DNA of 64,000 nt from an uncultured Acetobacteraceae bacterium (GTDB lineage: Bacteria; Pseudomonadota; Alphaproteobacteria; Acetobacterales; Acetobacteraceae), in contig CAITUP010000075.1 of NCBI GenBank assembly GCA_903895595.1, positions 43,370 through 107,369 on the forward strand. Direction: 5' to 3'. Under the pieces are notes generated by a model. That model did not search any database. It was given only the letters and a program-made list of their open reading frames with translations, and was not told where the DNA came from. Positions 28,836 through 37,369 of this stretch are shown here, in pieces. How positions within the stretch are numbered: the first letter of the stretch is position 1; each line of letters opens with the position of its first letter. The translations under genes and the position numbers were made by a program.

Positions 28836-29689
28836 GTTGTGCCTCCCCCGGAAACCACGATTTCGGGCGGGACTCTGACGCCGGACGCGGGCGGCGTCCA
28901 GGCCGCTGCCGTCGGCGCCCATCCGGTCATGACCGCCATCCGCAGCGACACCACCGCTCGGCCGTCCACCATGGGCAGCGCCGTCAGCGCCATCGGGAAC
29001 AGCCCGCGCGGCGGAATGCGCCGGTCGCGCAGGCGGACGGTGTTCGTCTCCCCCGCCGCCCGCAGATCGCGCAGCAGCGCGAACGGATCGGCGTAGTGCA
29101 AAGAAATTTCCTCGATATCGGCCACCGGCACCGCGAACCCCGCCCGTTGCAGCAACCCCGCGCAATCCCGCAGCTCGGGGAACGGGGACACCCGGGGCGA
29201 CACCCCACCGGTCACCGCCGCTTCCGCCTCGGTCAACGCCGAGCGCAGCTCCGTCAACGTGCCTAAAGCCGGCACCGAGGCCAGGAACAGCCCATCCGGC
29301 CGCAGCGCCTGACGCAGTTGGATCAGCGCCCCTGGCAGGTCGTTGACCGCGTGCAGCGACAGGTTCGCCACGATCAGGTCGAAACTGGCCGGGGCGAAGG
29401 GCAAAAATTCTTCATCCGCCGCGACCACGGGGCCGGGGTTTACCGCCGCCATCGCCGCCGACAGGTCGCAGCTAACGGTCTCGATTCCTCTGGCCCGCAG
29501 CATCGGGGCAACCACGCCGCGCCCACCGACGTCCAGCGCCTGAGAGAATCGGACGGTGGTATCGTCCAGCCGGTCCAGCAGCCGTTCGGCGGCGTCGCGC
29601 AGCACATCGGCCACCTGCCCGACGGAACGGGCGGCACGGTCGCGGTGCCGCCGCACGGCGGTCCGGTCGAAGACGAGCATGGCATCCAT
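28832..29689 (-). CDS. SAM-dependent methyltransferase-like protein (NDUFAF5-like)
   Basis: The protein has about 285 residues from the ATG at 29689; the ATG at 29680 is an alternative. It begins MDAMLVFDRTAVRRHRDRAAR, resembling NDUFAF5-type proteins that modify complex I. It then has a class I SAM-binding core (ALDVGGRGV), LPFAPASFDLIVANLSLHAVNDLP and GALIQLRQALRPDGLFLASVP. A BioC-like role is the other possibility. It is translationally coupled to dapB downstream and starts divergently from the tRNA-Trp promoter. Confidence 0.8.
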   Translation of the reverse strand: MDAMLVFDRTAVRRHRDRAARSVGQVADVLRDAAERLLDRLDDTTVRFSQALDVGGRGVVAPMLRARGIETVSCDLSAAMAAVNPGPVVAADEEFLPFAPASFDLIVANLSLHAVNDLPGALIQLRQALRPDGLFLASVPALGTLTELRSALTEAEAAVTGGVSPRVSPFPELRDCAGLLQRAGFAVPVADIEEISLHYADPFALLRDLRAAGETNTVRLRDRRIPPRGLFPMALTALPMVDGRAVVSLRMAVMTGWAPTAAAWTPPASGVRVPPEIVVSGGGTT

Positions 29690-29744
29690 GCGCCGGGATG
29701 TGCTCCGGGAAACCCGCTTTGCCAAGCGACTTCGCACCCTGCCC

Positions 29745-29773
29745 TTGACAATCCTCTCGGTAAGCTCTTTTTA
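29745..29773 (+). promoter_or_regulatory. Sigma-70-type promoter of tRNA-Trp, secE and nusG
   Basis: A perfect TTGACA (29745-29750) is followed after 17 bp by a weak T-rich -10 (TTTTTA, 29768-29773), placing transcription start about eight bases before the tRNA. The position and the -35 match support the call. Confidence 0.6.
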
Positions 29774-29788
29774 CGCCGCCTGCCGTGT

Positions 29789-29865
29789 AGGGGTGTAGCT
29801 CAATTGGCTAGAGCGCCGGTCTCCAAAACCGGAGGCTGGGGGTTCGAGACCCTCCACCCCTGCCA
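29789..29865 (+). tRNA. tRNA-Trp (CCA anticodon)
   Basis: The 77-base cloverleaf has acceptor arms AGGGGTG and CACCCCT, a D arm with the loop around TCAATTGGCTAGA, an anticodon stem CCGGT/ACCGG with loop CTCCAAA, and a T arm with GGTTCGAGACC. The anticodon CCA (29823-29825) reads UGG. The discriminator is G and the CCA tail is encoded. A 7-bp hairpin (29866-29887) follows directly and may mark processing. The gene precedes secE, the standard bacterial order. Confidence 0.97.
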
Positions 29866-29928
29866 GCACGCTTCCCATCCAGCGTGCATGGCGGGCAGAT
29901 AACAGCGATTTCAAGGAGTTGTGGCGGC

Positions 29929-30123
29929 GTGGCGTTCGAACCGGCGAAATTCTTCCGCGAAGTGCGAAGCGAGGTGACGAAAGTCACTTGGCCGACCCGC
30001 AAGGAAACGCTGGTGACCACCGGTCTGGTGTTCGCCATGGCGGCCGTCACCGCCATCTTTTTCTTCGTCGTCGATCAGGTGATCGGTTACGGGGTACGGG
30101 CGCTGTTCGGCTTGAGCATCTGA
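29929..30123 (+). CDS. secE: Preprotein translocase subunit SecE
   Basis: This 64-residue single-span SecE has the usual short alphaproteobacterial form: an amphipathic helix (FFREVRSEVTKVTWPTRKET, about 7-26) with the conserved WPTRKET, then one membrane segment (about 27-57). The GTG at 29929 follows AAGGAG at about ten bases. It holds SecY in the Sec translocon. It lies between tRNA-Trp and nusG. Confidence 0.95.
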   Translation: MAFEPAKFFREVRSEVTKVTWPTRKETLVTTGLVFAMAAVTAIFFFVVDQVIGYGVRALFGLSI

Positions 30124-30141
30124 GAGGGTAAGCTTTAGGTC

Positions 30142-30672
30142 ATGGCCAAGCGTTGGTATGTGGTGCACGTCTACTCCGGCTTCGAGAAGAAGATCGCGCA
30201 GCAGATCAAGGATCAGGCCGTCCAGAGCGGCTTGGCGGAACAGTTCGAGGAAGTGCTGGTCCCCACCGAAAACGTGGTCGAGGTGCGGCGTGGCCAGAAG
30301 GTCAGCACCGAACATAAATTTTTCCCCGGCTATGTGCTGGTGAAAATGGACCTGACCGACGACGGTTGGCATCTGGTGATGAACACGCCCAAGGTGACCG
30401 GATTCCTGGGCACGAAGATGAAGCCGAGCCCGATTTCGGAAGCCGAGGCGCTGCGGATTCTGAAGCAGAACCAGGAAGGCGTCGAACGCGCCCGTCCGGC
30501 GGTGCTGTTCGACATCGGGGAGCAGGTGCGCGTTTCCGATGGTCCCTTCGCCAGCTTCAACGGCACGGTCGAAGAAGTCGACGAGGAAAAAGGCCGCCTC
30601 AAGGTCAGCGTTTCGATCTTCGGCCGCTCGACCCCGGTGGAACTGGAATACGCGCAGGTCGAGAAGATCTAA
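30142..30672 (+). CDS. nusG: Transcription termination/antitermination protein NusG
   Basis: The 176-residue protein has the NGN domain ([16 protein letters not shown] at the start, [26 protein letters not shown]) and a KOW domain at 125-176 ([29 protein letters not shown]). It binds RNA polymerase and couples transcription with Rho or the ribosome. Its 3' end overlaps by four bases the convergent RgpF-like gene, so the ribosomal protein genes rplK-rplA that usually follow are not here. Confidence 0.97.
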   Translation: MAKRWYVVHVYSGFEKKIAQQIKDQAVQSGLAEQFEEVLVPTENVVEVRRGQKVSTEHKFFPGYVLVKMDLTDDGWHLVMNTPKVTGFLGTKMKPSPISEAEALRILKQNQEGVERARPAVLFDIGEQVRVSDGPFASFNGTVEEVDEEKGRLKVSVSIFGRSTPVELEYAQVEKI

Positions 30673-31412
30673 TACCGGCGGAGATCTTCCGCGATCTCCG
30701 CCGCGTAAGCCGCCGGCACAGTCTGCCGCCATGTGCCCAGGTCGGTCTCTCCAGTCGGATTGTCGCGCAGCAGCTCCCGTTTCAGGAACGGGAATCCTGC
30801 CTCCAGTAGTACCCGCCAGTCGTTCAGCGTCGGGTTGCCGAGTTTCCGGTACGGGAACAAGGCACGCGCCGTGAGGCCGGCCGTGAGGACACGTTGGGAC
30901 AACCCGATTTCGTAGCGCCCCACCGTCCAGCGGCGGAACGGCAGCGGCACCACGCCGCGCCAGAAGCGCCGCCACACCGGAGCATGGATCAGGCGCGGAC
31001 CGGCCAGCAGAAAATAGGATTGCAGGTGCCAGTCCCGCTGCGCGCTGTCGGTCATGCCCCACAGATCGGCACCGGACATACGCGCCAGCAGCGGTGCCAG
31101 AGGCGCCAGAGGGCCGTAAACACTGTCGTTGATCAACAGAATACGGCGAGTCTCGGGCCGCGGCAGTGCCAGGACCCGCATCGCCATGCGCCACGCGCTG
31201 AAGTCTACCCCGATGTTCCGACGCGTCAGCAGTGCGCCCGCGACATCCCGCAGCGCCGCGACCCCGTCCGGTCCCATCGGCGTGCCGTTCGACACCACCG
31301 CGATCCAGAAGCCGGCGGCGTGCAATTCCCGAAGATACCGAAGCGTATCCGATCGCAACGCCCCGTCCCGGTCGTAGTGACACAGGATTGCGACGTTCGG
31401 CCCCGGGGTCAT
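30669..31412 (-). CDS. Rhamnan synthesis F (RgpF)-like glycan protein
   Basis: The 247-residue protein begins with NVAILCHYDRDGALRSDTLRYLRELHAAGFWIAVVSNG and contains RRNIGVDFSAWRMAM and LLINDSVYGPLAPL, the hallmark blocks of RgpF-like proteins of rhamnan and O-antigen assembly. No membrane segment is visible. It is the last gene of a minus-strand glycan unit and starts 7 bp after the methyltransferase-glycosyltransferase gene. Linked sugar and acceptor are unknown. Confidence 0.85.
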   Translation of the reverse strand: MTPGPNVAILCHYDRDGALRSDTLRYLRELHAAGFWIAVVSNGTPMGPDGVAALRDVAGALLTRRNIGVDFSAWRMAMRVLALPRPETRRILLINDSVYGPLAPLAPLLARMSGADLWGMTDSAQRDWHLQSYFLLAGPRLIHAPVWRRFWRGVVPLPFRRWTVGRYEIGLSQRVLTAGLTARALFPYRKLGNPTLNDWRVLLEAGFPFLKRELLRDNPTGETDLGTWRQTVPAAYAAEIAEDLRRY

Positions 31413-31419
31413 GTGTCCC

Positions 31420-33099
31420 CTAGGCCGATTCAGCCATACGGGCGGCCAGCGCGGCGCTCAGCTCGTCTCGCCGGGACCACAGCGAGCGGTACCAGTCCAG
31501 CCGCGGCCGCACCTGGTAGGCCAGCATCCGCTCTTGCGAAACATATGCCCTTGCCCGATCGCCAATCGCTTTTGCAAGTTCCGGCATGACCAGCAGTCGC
31601 ATCAGGCGGGCGCGCAGCTCCTTGGGGTCGTGGAACAGGTAGCCGGTTTGGCCGTCCACGACACTGTCGGCGTAAACGACCGCGCTGGACAGCGACACCA
31701 CCCGGTGGGATGCGGCCTCGATGAATTTCAGGTCGGATTTGCTCCGGTTGAAGCCGTTGTCGGACAGCGGCATGTAGGAAATCTCGCAGCGGCCGAGGAT
31801 TTCGTTGTAGGTCGGGTAGTCGCAGATCGGGGTGAAATTCTTGTGCGGCGAGGTCAGCGCGTCGAAAAACGACCGGTCGTGCACGACCTCGAACTTCAGG
31901 CGTTCCCCCGCCATGGCGGCGATTTCGTTGATCGTGTCGATGTCCTGTCGCCAGTCTTCCTCGCGGTTCAAGGCGCCGAAGAACAGCGTCAGCGCGCGCG
32001 GGTTCGCGAAGTTGCGCACCTCCGGCAGGGTATCGATGGCGTTGGGGAAGACCGCGATTTCCGGGTTGCGGCCGCGCAACACATCGGCCAGCGCCGGTGT
32101 GCTGGTCTGGATCGCGTGCACGCCGCGGAAGGTCATCTGCGCTTCGTCCTGCATGCCGCGAAAGAAATCCGGATGATCGTCGAATTCGGTGACGACCAGC
32201 CAGCCTGCCGCGATCAGCATCCGCAGCATTTCCCGCCCCTGCGGGCTGCCCAGGGACGGGCGATGCAGCACGAAGATATGCGGCGTTCCGTCCTTGGGAC
32301 CGGACAGATCGACCTCGTTGGTTAGGTTCACGCTGACCATGGGGTCGCTCGCCAAGGCCTGAAACGGCTGCACCACCCGCACATGCGATACGCCGCCGAC
32401 CGGTGGCATCATGGTGCCGGCCAGCGTCAGCCGCTCTTTGTTGGTCCTCCGCACCCGCCAGATGAACTGCAAAGGCGCGGCACGACGGGCGTAACCTTCC
32501 GGGTCGATGCCCAGCGTGGTCAGGGCAGGGGCGATGGAGGCGGTGAAACGCCGGGCGGCGTCGGCGTCGAAGATGCGCGGGGTCGCGTCGCACAGCACCA
32601 GGCCGGCGCCGATCAGACCGCGGCGCATGGTCTCCAGGGTGAACCAACGCAGGTGGCCGCGGTCCAGCAAGCCGCTGGAATCGTAATCCCAGGTGCCGCG
32701 GAGTAGCCGTTCGGCGAAGCTCCAATGTTCGATGTTCGGTACGCACATCAGCATGACCCCGTCGGGATTCAGCAGCTGGGCGTGGCGGTGGATCGTGCCG
32801 AACGGATCGTCGATATGCGGCAGGGAGGACGCATAGACGATGCAATCGAAGCCTCCCGGTACGTCGAACGGCAGGTCGGGGGCGTCGACCGGCAGTACGG
32901 CGACCTCATCGACGTGTGCCGCGGCGATGGCGGCGGCCTCGGCGTTCGATTCGATCCCGTAGATGCGGGTGTTGGGACTCCGTTGCTTGAACGCGGCGGC
33001 GAGTTCGCCCTGGCCGCAGCCGATATCCAGGATCGTGCGGGCTGAAAGCGGGATGCGAGCCAGCAGGTCGGCTGCGGGCGGGTGCGAAGCTTGTGGCAT
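31420..33099 (-). CDS. Fused SAM methyltransferase and glycosyltransferase
   Basis: In this 559-residue protein, residues 1-190 form a class I methyltransferase (TILDIGCGQGEL at 22-33, a DxPFD-type motif, then the GVMLMCVPNIEHW block). Residues about 225-545 resemble a GT-B glycosyltransferase (PPVGGVSHVRVVQPFQAL, FVLHRPSLGSPQGREML, the EISYMPLSDNGFNRSKSDLKFIEAASHRV block, then a loop on VSQERM). It probably modifies and adds sugars in exopolysaccharide or O-antigen assembly. The gap to the next glycan gene upstream (pyruvyl transferase) is 43 bp. Confidence 0.82.
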   Translation of the reverse strand: MPQASHPPAADLLARIPLSARTILDIGCGQGELAAAFKQRSPNTRIYGIESNAEAAAIAAAHVDEVAVLPVDAPDLPFDVPGGFDCIVYASSLPHIDDPFGTIHRHAQLLNPDGVMLMCVPNIEHWSFAERLLRGTWDYDSSGLLDRGHLRWFTLETMRRGLIGAGLVLCDATPRIFDADAARRFTASIAPALTTLGIDPEGYARRAAPLQFIWRVRRTNKERLTLAGTMMPPVGGVSHVRVVQPFQALASDPMVSVNLTNEVDLSGPKDGTPHIFVLHRPSLGSPQGREMLRMLIAAGWLVVTEFDDHPDFFRGMQDEAQMTFRGVHAIQTSTPALADVLRGRNPEIAVFPNAIDTLPEVRNFANPRALTLFFGALNREEDWRQDIDTINEIAAMAGERLKFEVVHDRSFFDALTSPHKNFTPICDYPTYNEILGRCEISYMPLSDNGFNRSKSDLKFIEAASHRVVSLSSAVVYADSVVDGQTGYLFHDPKELRARLMRLLVMPELAKAIGDRARAYVSQERMLAYQVRPRLDWYRSLWSRRDELSAALAARMAESA

Positions 33100-33142
33100 C
33101 GGGTCTGGCGTTCTCGCGGACGGTGGGCCGGGACGCGGCCTG

Positions 33143-34069
33143 TTAAAGGGCAGGCAGCACCGGTTGGTAGGCGCTTCCCCGGCCAGGACGCAAGTGTGTC
33201 CGGCGCAGCAACTGCAACTGTTCCAGCATGCGGGTCTGACAGCGATCCAGTGCTGTCCGGTCGGATAGTTGCGGTTCCGCCAGCGCCGCTTGGCGCAGCG
33301 CCCCGGCGGCGCGATCCAGAAACCACTGGGCGTGCACCGAACGCAGCCGGTCGGCGTGCCGGTCCAACAGGCCTCGGCCGGCGTGGAAGGCCGCGAGTCT
33401 CGAAAGACGCGCCCGTTCCGGCAGCGACGACGCCGGCAAATTTTGGAAACGAATGGTCAGGTTGAGGCTGTCCGCCCAATCCTGCCATTTCGGACGATGG
33501 ATCGCGGCGAGCGGCTCGATCGCGATCCAGGGCACGCCCAGCGCGTCGGCGACGATGGCGCCGTGCAGCGCCTCGCTCAACAGAACGTGACAGGACGCGA
33601 TGGCGGCGGCGATCGCCAGCGGGTCCCCTCGCGGATCGATCAGCACGATGCCGACGGCCCGAGCCGCCGTGTCCCAGGCGCCGCGGGCCGCGCTTTCGAA
33701 ATGCGGCATGAAGCCCACGCGGATACGGGGCACCGGCGGGACCAGACCGGTGCAAGGCAGCAGGCTGGCAGGATCGCCGAGGCCCAGTGCATCCGGCAAA
33801 TCCAGCAGGCGTGCTGTACGAGGCCCGCGTACCCACGCAATATCCCAATCGCGGTCCAGCATCGGGAGCTGCTGGTAGCCGCCATAGCCCGATCCCGCCA
33901 CCAGCTTCAGGCCCGTCCCCGTGTGCCGCCGGTCCAGCACCGACCCGATGCCCAGAAACCGGGTCGCCGGATCGTCGTCGAAGAAATCCGGCAGCAGCCG
34001 GGGCCAGAGGACCGTGTTCAGCTCGTCCCCGAAATTGCGGGCGCTGCCCTGCCACCGATAGAGCATCAT
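33143..34069 (-). CDS. Polysaccharide pyruvyl transferase family protein
   Basis: The 308-residue protein starts at an ATG (34069) overlapping the upstream GT2 stop as ATGA. MMLYRWQGSARNFGDELNTVLWPRLLPDFF at the start and LLSEALHGAIVADALGVPWIAIEP (about 170-193) are typical of this fold, which transfers pyruvate from phosphoenolpyruvate to form pyruvyl ketals on surface sugars. The frame continues upstream only over the GT2 gene. The acceptor sugar cannot be told from the sequence. Confidence 0.87.
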   Translation of the reverse strand: MMLYRWQGSARNFGDELNTVLWPRLLPDFFDDDPATRFLGIGSVLDRRHTGTGLKLVAGSGYGGYQQLPMLDRDWDIAWVRGPRTARLLDLPDALGLGDPASLLPCTGLVPPVPRIRVGFMPHFESAARGAWDTAARAVGIVLIDPRGDPLAIAAAIASCHVLLSEALHGAIVADALGVPWIAIEPLAAIHRPKWQDWADSLNLTIRFQNLPASSLPERARLSRLAAFHAGRGLLDRHADRLRSVHAQWFLDRAAGALRQAALAEPQLSDRTALDRCQTRMLEQLQLLRRTHLRPGRGSAYQPVLPAL

Positions 34070-34986
34070 GGCCGTTGCCACCGAAGCGCCGCGCGCAGGA
34101 ACCCGGCCGCATAGGCGAATCGCCAGCGCGGCGCGAGCAGCAGCGTGGACCCGCCGGGAATCGCCGCGGCCGGCGCACACAGCAAAGCGACGGCCAGCCG
34201 CCGGGGCAATTCCTTCCAGATCGCGGTGCGGTAGCCGAGGGTCCGGCGCGTCAACACGGTGGAAAACCCCTGCCAATAGAGCCGCGACAGCAGCCATTGC
34301 GGCCGAAAGCGCGTCGCCTGGATCTGGTGGTGAACGACGATGCGGGAGTCGTAACGCACGCTATGGCCGGCATCCTGCAGCCGCCATGCCAACTGCACCT
34401 CCTCATCGGACAGCAGGGTCGTCCCATGGCGCCCGAGGTCCCCGCCGAAGCCGCCGTGGCGCAGCAGCAGCGGTACGTTCACGATCATGTTGGCGGCGTA
34501 GGGTTCCAGGGTGTCTGGCAGGTCCGGCGTGCGGTACTCGCCCCGCCCTTCATGCTCGACGATCGACAGCACGCCACGCAGCGATGCCGGCCACCAGTGC
34601 GGTAAGGGCGCCTCCCACCGCGGCAGGATGCGGCCGCCGACGGCGGCCGGCGGCGGGCCGGGTTCGGTCAGGACTTGGCGGATACTGGCGATCCAAGTGG
34701 GGTCCGGGATCGCGTCGTCGTCGATATAGGCGATGTAGCGCGTCGCGACGGCTGCGGCCCCGGCGTTGCGGGCGAGGCTGACGCCGGGCCGGTCCAGCCG
34801 GATCAACGTCGTGTCGGGGTGTTCGGCGGCCAGACGTTTCAAGATGTCGTGCATGGCGGGCGTGGAGGCGCTGTCGACAATCAGTGTCCGCACGCGTGTG
34901 TCCGCTGTCTGGCGGCGGAGACCGTCCAGACAGTCGGCGACATAGCGCGGGCGGTTATGCGTGCAGATGCATACGGTGAGGTCCAT
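34066..34986 (-). CDS. Glycosyltransferase family 2
   Basis: This 306-residue protein begins MDLTVCICTHNRPRYVADCL and has VDSAST, then YIAYIDDDAIPDPTWI (about 86-101) with the DDD-type metal/nucleotide-sugar motif of inverting GT-A enzymes. A later ED-like block (LLSDEEVQLAWRLQDAG) supplies the base region. The C terminus is hydrophobic and Arg-rich, suggesting membrane association. It is the first gene of the four-gene minus-strand glycan unit. Confidence 0.9.
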   Translation of the reverse strand: MDLTVCICTHNRPRYVADCLDGLRRQTADTRVRTLIVDSASTPAMHDILKRLAAEHPDTTLIRLDRPGVSLARNAGAAAVATRYIAYIDDDAIPDPTWIASIRQVLTEPGPPPAAVGGRILPRWEAPLPHWWPASLRGVLSIVEHEGRGEYRTPDLPDTLEPYAANMIVNVPLLLRHGGFGGDLGRHGTTLLSDEEVQLAWRLQDAGHSVRYDSRIVVHHQIQATRFRPQWLLSRLYWQGFSTVLTRRTLGYRTAIWKELPRRLAVALLCAPAAAIPGGSTLLLAPRWRFAYAAGFLRAALRWQRP

Positions 34987-35065
34987 GGCCGGGAGCGTAA
35001 CCCGGTAATGGTGAATAAAAGGTTAACGGCGCGGAGGTTTTTTTGTTACGGGCGGTTCGGTGGGA

Positions 35066-35420
35066 TCACCCGATCCGAGCAAGGCCGAGTGCAGCCGGCT
35101 TGATAATCGGGATGCCCCGAAACGTGTCCAGGACGAGAAGATCGATATCGCCTGAAACGATCGCGGCGGCACACCCCCACTCGCTCTGTGATGGCGACGG
35201 CTTCGGCGACCGCGAACAAACGGCCTATGTCAGCGAGAAATGCGGCCGAGACCTTGGATCGGAAATATGGCCGCGCCAGCACGCGCGGTACTTCCTGTTC
35301 GGTTACGTCGGGCTTGATAAGTCCACCATAGCGGGCAATCCAACGGACCGTGCTACCGGGCCACGAATCGTCGTTTAACGCAGCGCTGACAAAGACGTCG
35401 GTGTCGAGGACCAGTCTCGT
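35066..35420 (-). pseudogene. Degraded PIN-domain toxin (PIN_3-type), frameshifted
   Basis: On the minus strand, RLVLDTDVFVSAAL opens a PIN nuclease (first metal-binding Asp), followed by VTEQEVPRVLARPYFRSK and LADIGRLFAVAEAV. The frame then goes wrong after ITERV. In the next frame the normal continuation appears: AAIVSGDIDLLVLDTFRGIPIIKPAALGLARIG, ending at the stop at 35066. The middle segment with the second acid pair (normally DPDDD) is missing. No start codon exists before the first block; an in-frame TGA precedes it (35421-35423). This is a dead toxin gene. Confidence 0.8.
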
Positions 35421-35498
35421 TCAGCTGCCGAGGTAGGCCACGTCCGTCGCGATCTGCCCGGCGGCGCAGGCGATAAGCTGGGGTTCGGAAGCATTCAT
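35421..35498 (-). CDS. 25-residue ORF in front of the PIN remnant
   Basis: An ATG at 35498 follows GAGGAGAG at good spacing and encodes MNASEPQLIACAAGQIATDV plus five residues, then TGA. The same frame then runs straight into the PIN domain. It may be the decayed start of a PIN or antitoxin gene whose frame was broken by this TGA. I see no antitoxin family, and it may not be functional. Confidence 0.3.
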   Translation of the reverse strand: MNASEPQLIACAAGQIATDVAYLGS

Positions 35499-35555
35499 AG
35501 GTCTCTCCTCGCACAGAAGGCGGGGTTTGGACGTGTGCTGTGACCCAACCGCCCC

Positions 35556-36863
35556 CTACCCCCGCCCAACCCCATGATAGACAAACCCCGCCGCCCGCAT
35601 CGCCTGGGGATCGTAGACATTCCGCAGATCCACCATTACCCGTCCGCGCATCGCGTCACGCAGCTTCTCCGGCGACAGCGCCCGGAACTCGTTCCATTCC
35701 GTGATCAGCAGCAGCGCGTCGGCGCCGGCCACCGCTTCCATCGTGTCCTTGCAGTAGACCACCCCCGCTGGCAGCAGCGGTTTCGCCTGCTCCATCCCCT
35801 CGGGGTCGTAGGCCTGGATCACCGCGCCGTCCCCCACCAACCGCGACACGATCGACAGGGACGGGGCGTCGCGCATGTCGTCCGTCTCCGGCTTGAAGGT
35901 CAGGCCGAGCACGGCGATGGTTTTGCCGCGGACCGATCCACCGCAGGCGGCGATCACGCGCATCGCCATCGAGGATTTGCGGGCGTCGTTGACCGCGACG
36001 GTCGCTTCGACCAGCCGCGACGGCGCGCCGTAATCCTGCGCGGTGCGCACCAAAGCGAGCGTGTCCTTGGGAAAGCACGATCCGCCGTAACCGGGGCCGG
36101 GATGCAGGAATTTGCGGCCGATGCGCCCGTCCAGCCCGATGCCGCGGGCGACATCGTGCACGTCGGCGCCGACTTTCTCGCACAGATCGGCCATTTCGTT
36201 GATGAAGGTGACCTTCATCGCCAGGAAGGCGTTGGCCGCGTATTTCGTCAGTTCGGCGGTTTCGATGCCGGTAAAGACGATCGGCGCCTCGATCAGATAA
36301 AGCGGGCGATACAGGCGCCGCAGCACCTCCCGTGCGCGTTCGGATTCGGCGCCGATCACCACGCGGTCCGGGCGCATGAAATCGCCGATGGCGTTGCCTT
36401 CGCGTAGGAATTCCGGGTTGGAGGCGACGTCGAATTCCAGGTCTGGCCGAGCGGCGCGGACGATCTTGGCGATTTCGCGGCCGGTGCCGACGGGGACGGT
36501 GGATTTCGTGACGATCACCGCGTAGCCGGTCAGCGCTTTGGCGACCTGTTCGGCGGCAGCGTAAACATAGGTCAGGTCGGCATGGCCGTCGCCGCGGCGG
36601 GTGGGGGTGCCGACGGCGATGAACACCGCTTCGGTGTCTTTCACCGCTTCGGCCAGATCGCCGGTAAAGGTCAGGCGGCCGGCGCGGACGTTCTCCTCGA
36701 CCAGTTTCTCCAGCCCGGGCTCGTAAATCGGCATCCGTCCGGCACGCAGCGCCGCCAGCTTGGCGGCATCCGTCTCCATGACGGTGACATCGGTGCCGAA
36801 TTCCGCGAAGCAGGCGCCTGAGACAAGCCCGACATACCCGCCGCCAATCATCGTAATACGCAC
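35556..36863 (-). CDS. UDP-glucose 6-dehydrogenase
   Basis: The 435-residue enzyme oxidises UDP-glucose to UDP-glucuronate for surface polysaccharides. It starts at a GTG (36863) with AAGGA nine bases upstream. GGGYVGLV (7-14) binds NAD, and catalytic Cys263 lies in GYGGSCFPKDT. SNPEFLREG and LGLTFKPETDDMRDAPS are also present. The start is close to the fliJ gene on the same strand but no overlap exists. It probably feeds the neighbouring glycan unit (30669-34986). Confidence 0.95.
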   Translation of the reverse strand: MRITMIGGGYVGLVSGACFAEFGTDVTVMETDAAKLAALRAGRMPIYEPGLEKLVEENVRAGRLTFTGDLAEAVKDTEAVFIAVGTPTRRGDGHADLTYVYAAAEQVAKALTGYAVIVTKSTVPVGTGREIAKIVRAARPDLEFDVASNPEFLREGNAIGDFMRPDRVVIGAESERAREVLRRLYRPLYLIEAPIVFTGIETAELTKYAANAFLAMKVTFINEMADLCEKVGADVHDVARGIGLDGRIGRKFLHPGPGYGGSCFPKDTLALVRTAQDYGAPSRLVEATVAVNDARKSSMAMRVIAACGGSVRGKTIAVLGLTFKPETDDMRDAPSLSIVSRLVGDGAVIQAYDPEGMEQAKPLLPAGVVYCKDTMEAVAGADALLLITEWNEFRALSPEKLRDAMRGRVMVDLRNVYDPQAMRAAGFVYHGVGRG

Positions 36864-36946
36864 CGTGTGAGTTCCTTCGCGCCGATCCAGGAGGGATTCA
36901 GCACAACCCGGCGCCGGATTCCAGAGACCTATATTGGTATCCATGG

Positions 36947-37369
36947 TCAGTTGCTCCCGTGCCGCACCGTGGCGATTTCGTCCAAGGCCAGCTGATCCCG
37001 GTGTTCGCTCGCGGTACGGCGTTCCGCCGCTTGCTGTTCCATGAGGATTTCGAGCGCACGCTCCGCCGTCCGGCTGGCCGCCAGCACCGCGCGCGCTTCG
37101 GCCGACTGGGTTTCCGCATCTTCCAGAGCCGCCACGGCCGCCGCTCGGTCGACGCTGATACGCCGCAGCCAAACGGCGAAATCCTCCACCGGCCGATCAT
37201 CCTGATCCGGGTCGCTGGCGGCGTCGGTCTCGGCCGCGATTTCCGCGTCCAAGGCGCGAAGTGCCGCCGCCGCCTCGGACTCCACCGTCAGATATTCGGC
37301 CAAGGCGCGGCGGGCTTCGTCGGCCGCCAAGCGGCGCAGACGGTGAACGACGGGCAACGGGTCAGACAT
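36947..37369 (-). CDS. fliJ: FliJ-like flagellar export chaperone
   Basis: The 140-residue protein starts at an ATG (37369) that overlaps the end of fliI by eight bases. It is almost all helix, rich in Ala, Glu and Arg, with heptad-like coiled coil. FliJ proteins share little sequence but have this size and shape, and link the FliI ATPase to the export gate. The call rests on its position next to FliI. Confidence 0.75.
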   Translation of the reverse strand: MSDPLPVVHRLRRLAADEARRALAEYLTVESEAAAALRALDAEIAAETDAASDPDQDDRPVEDFAVWLRRISVDRAAAVAALEDAETQSAEARAVLAASRTAERALEILMEQQAAERRTASEHRDQLALDEIATVRHGSN

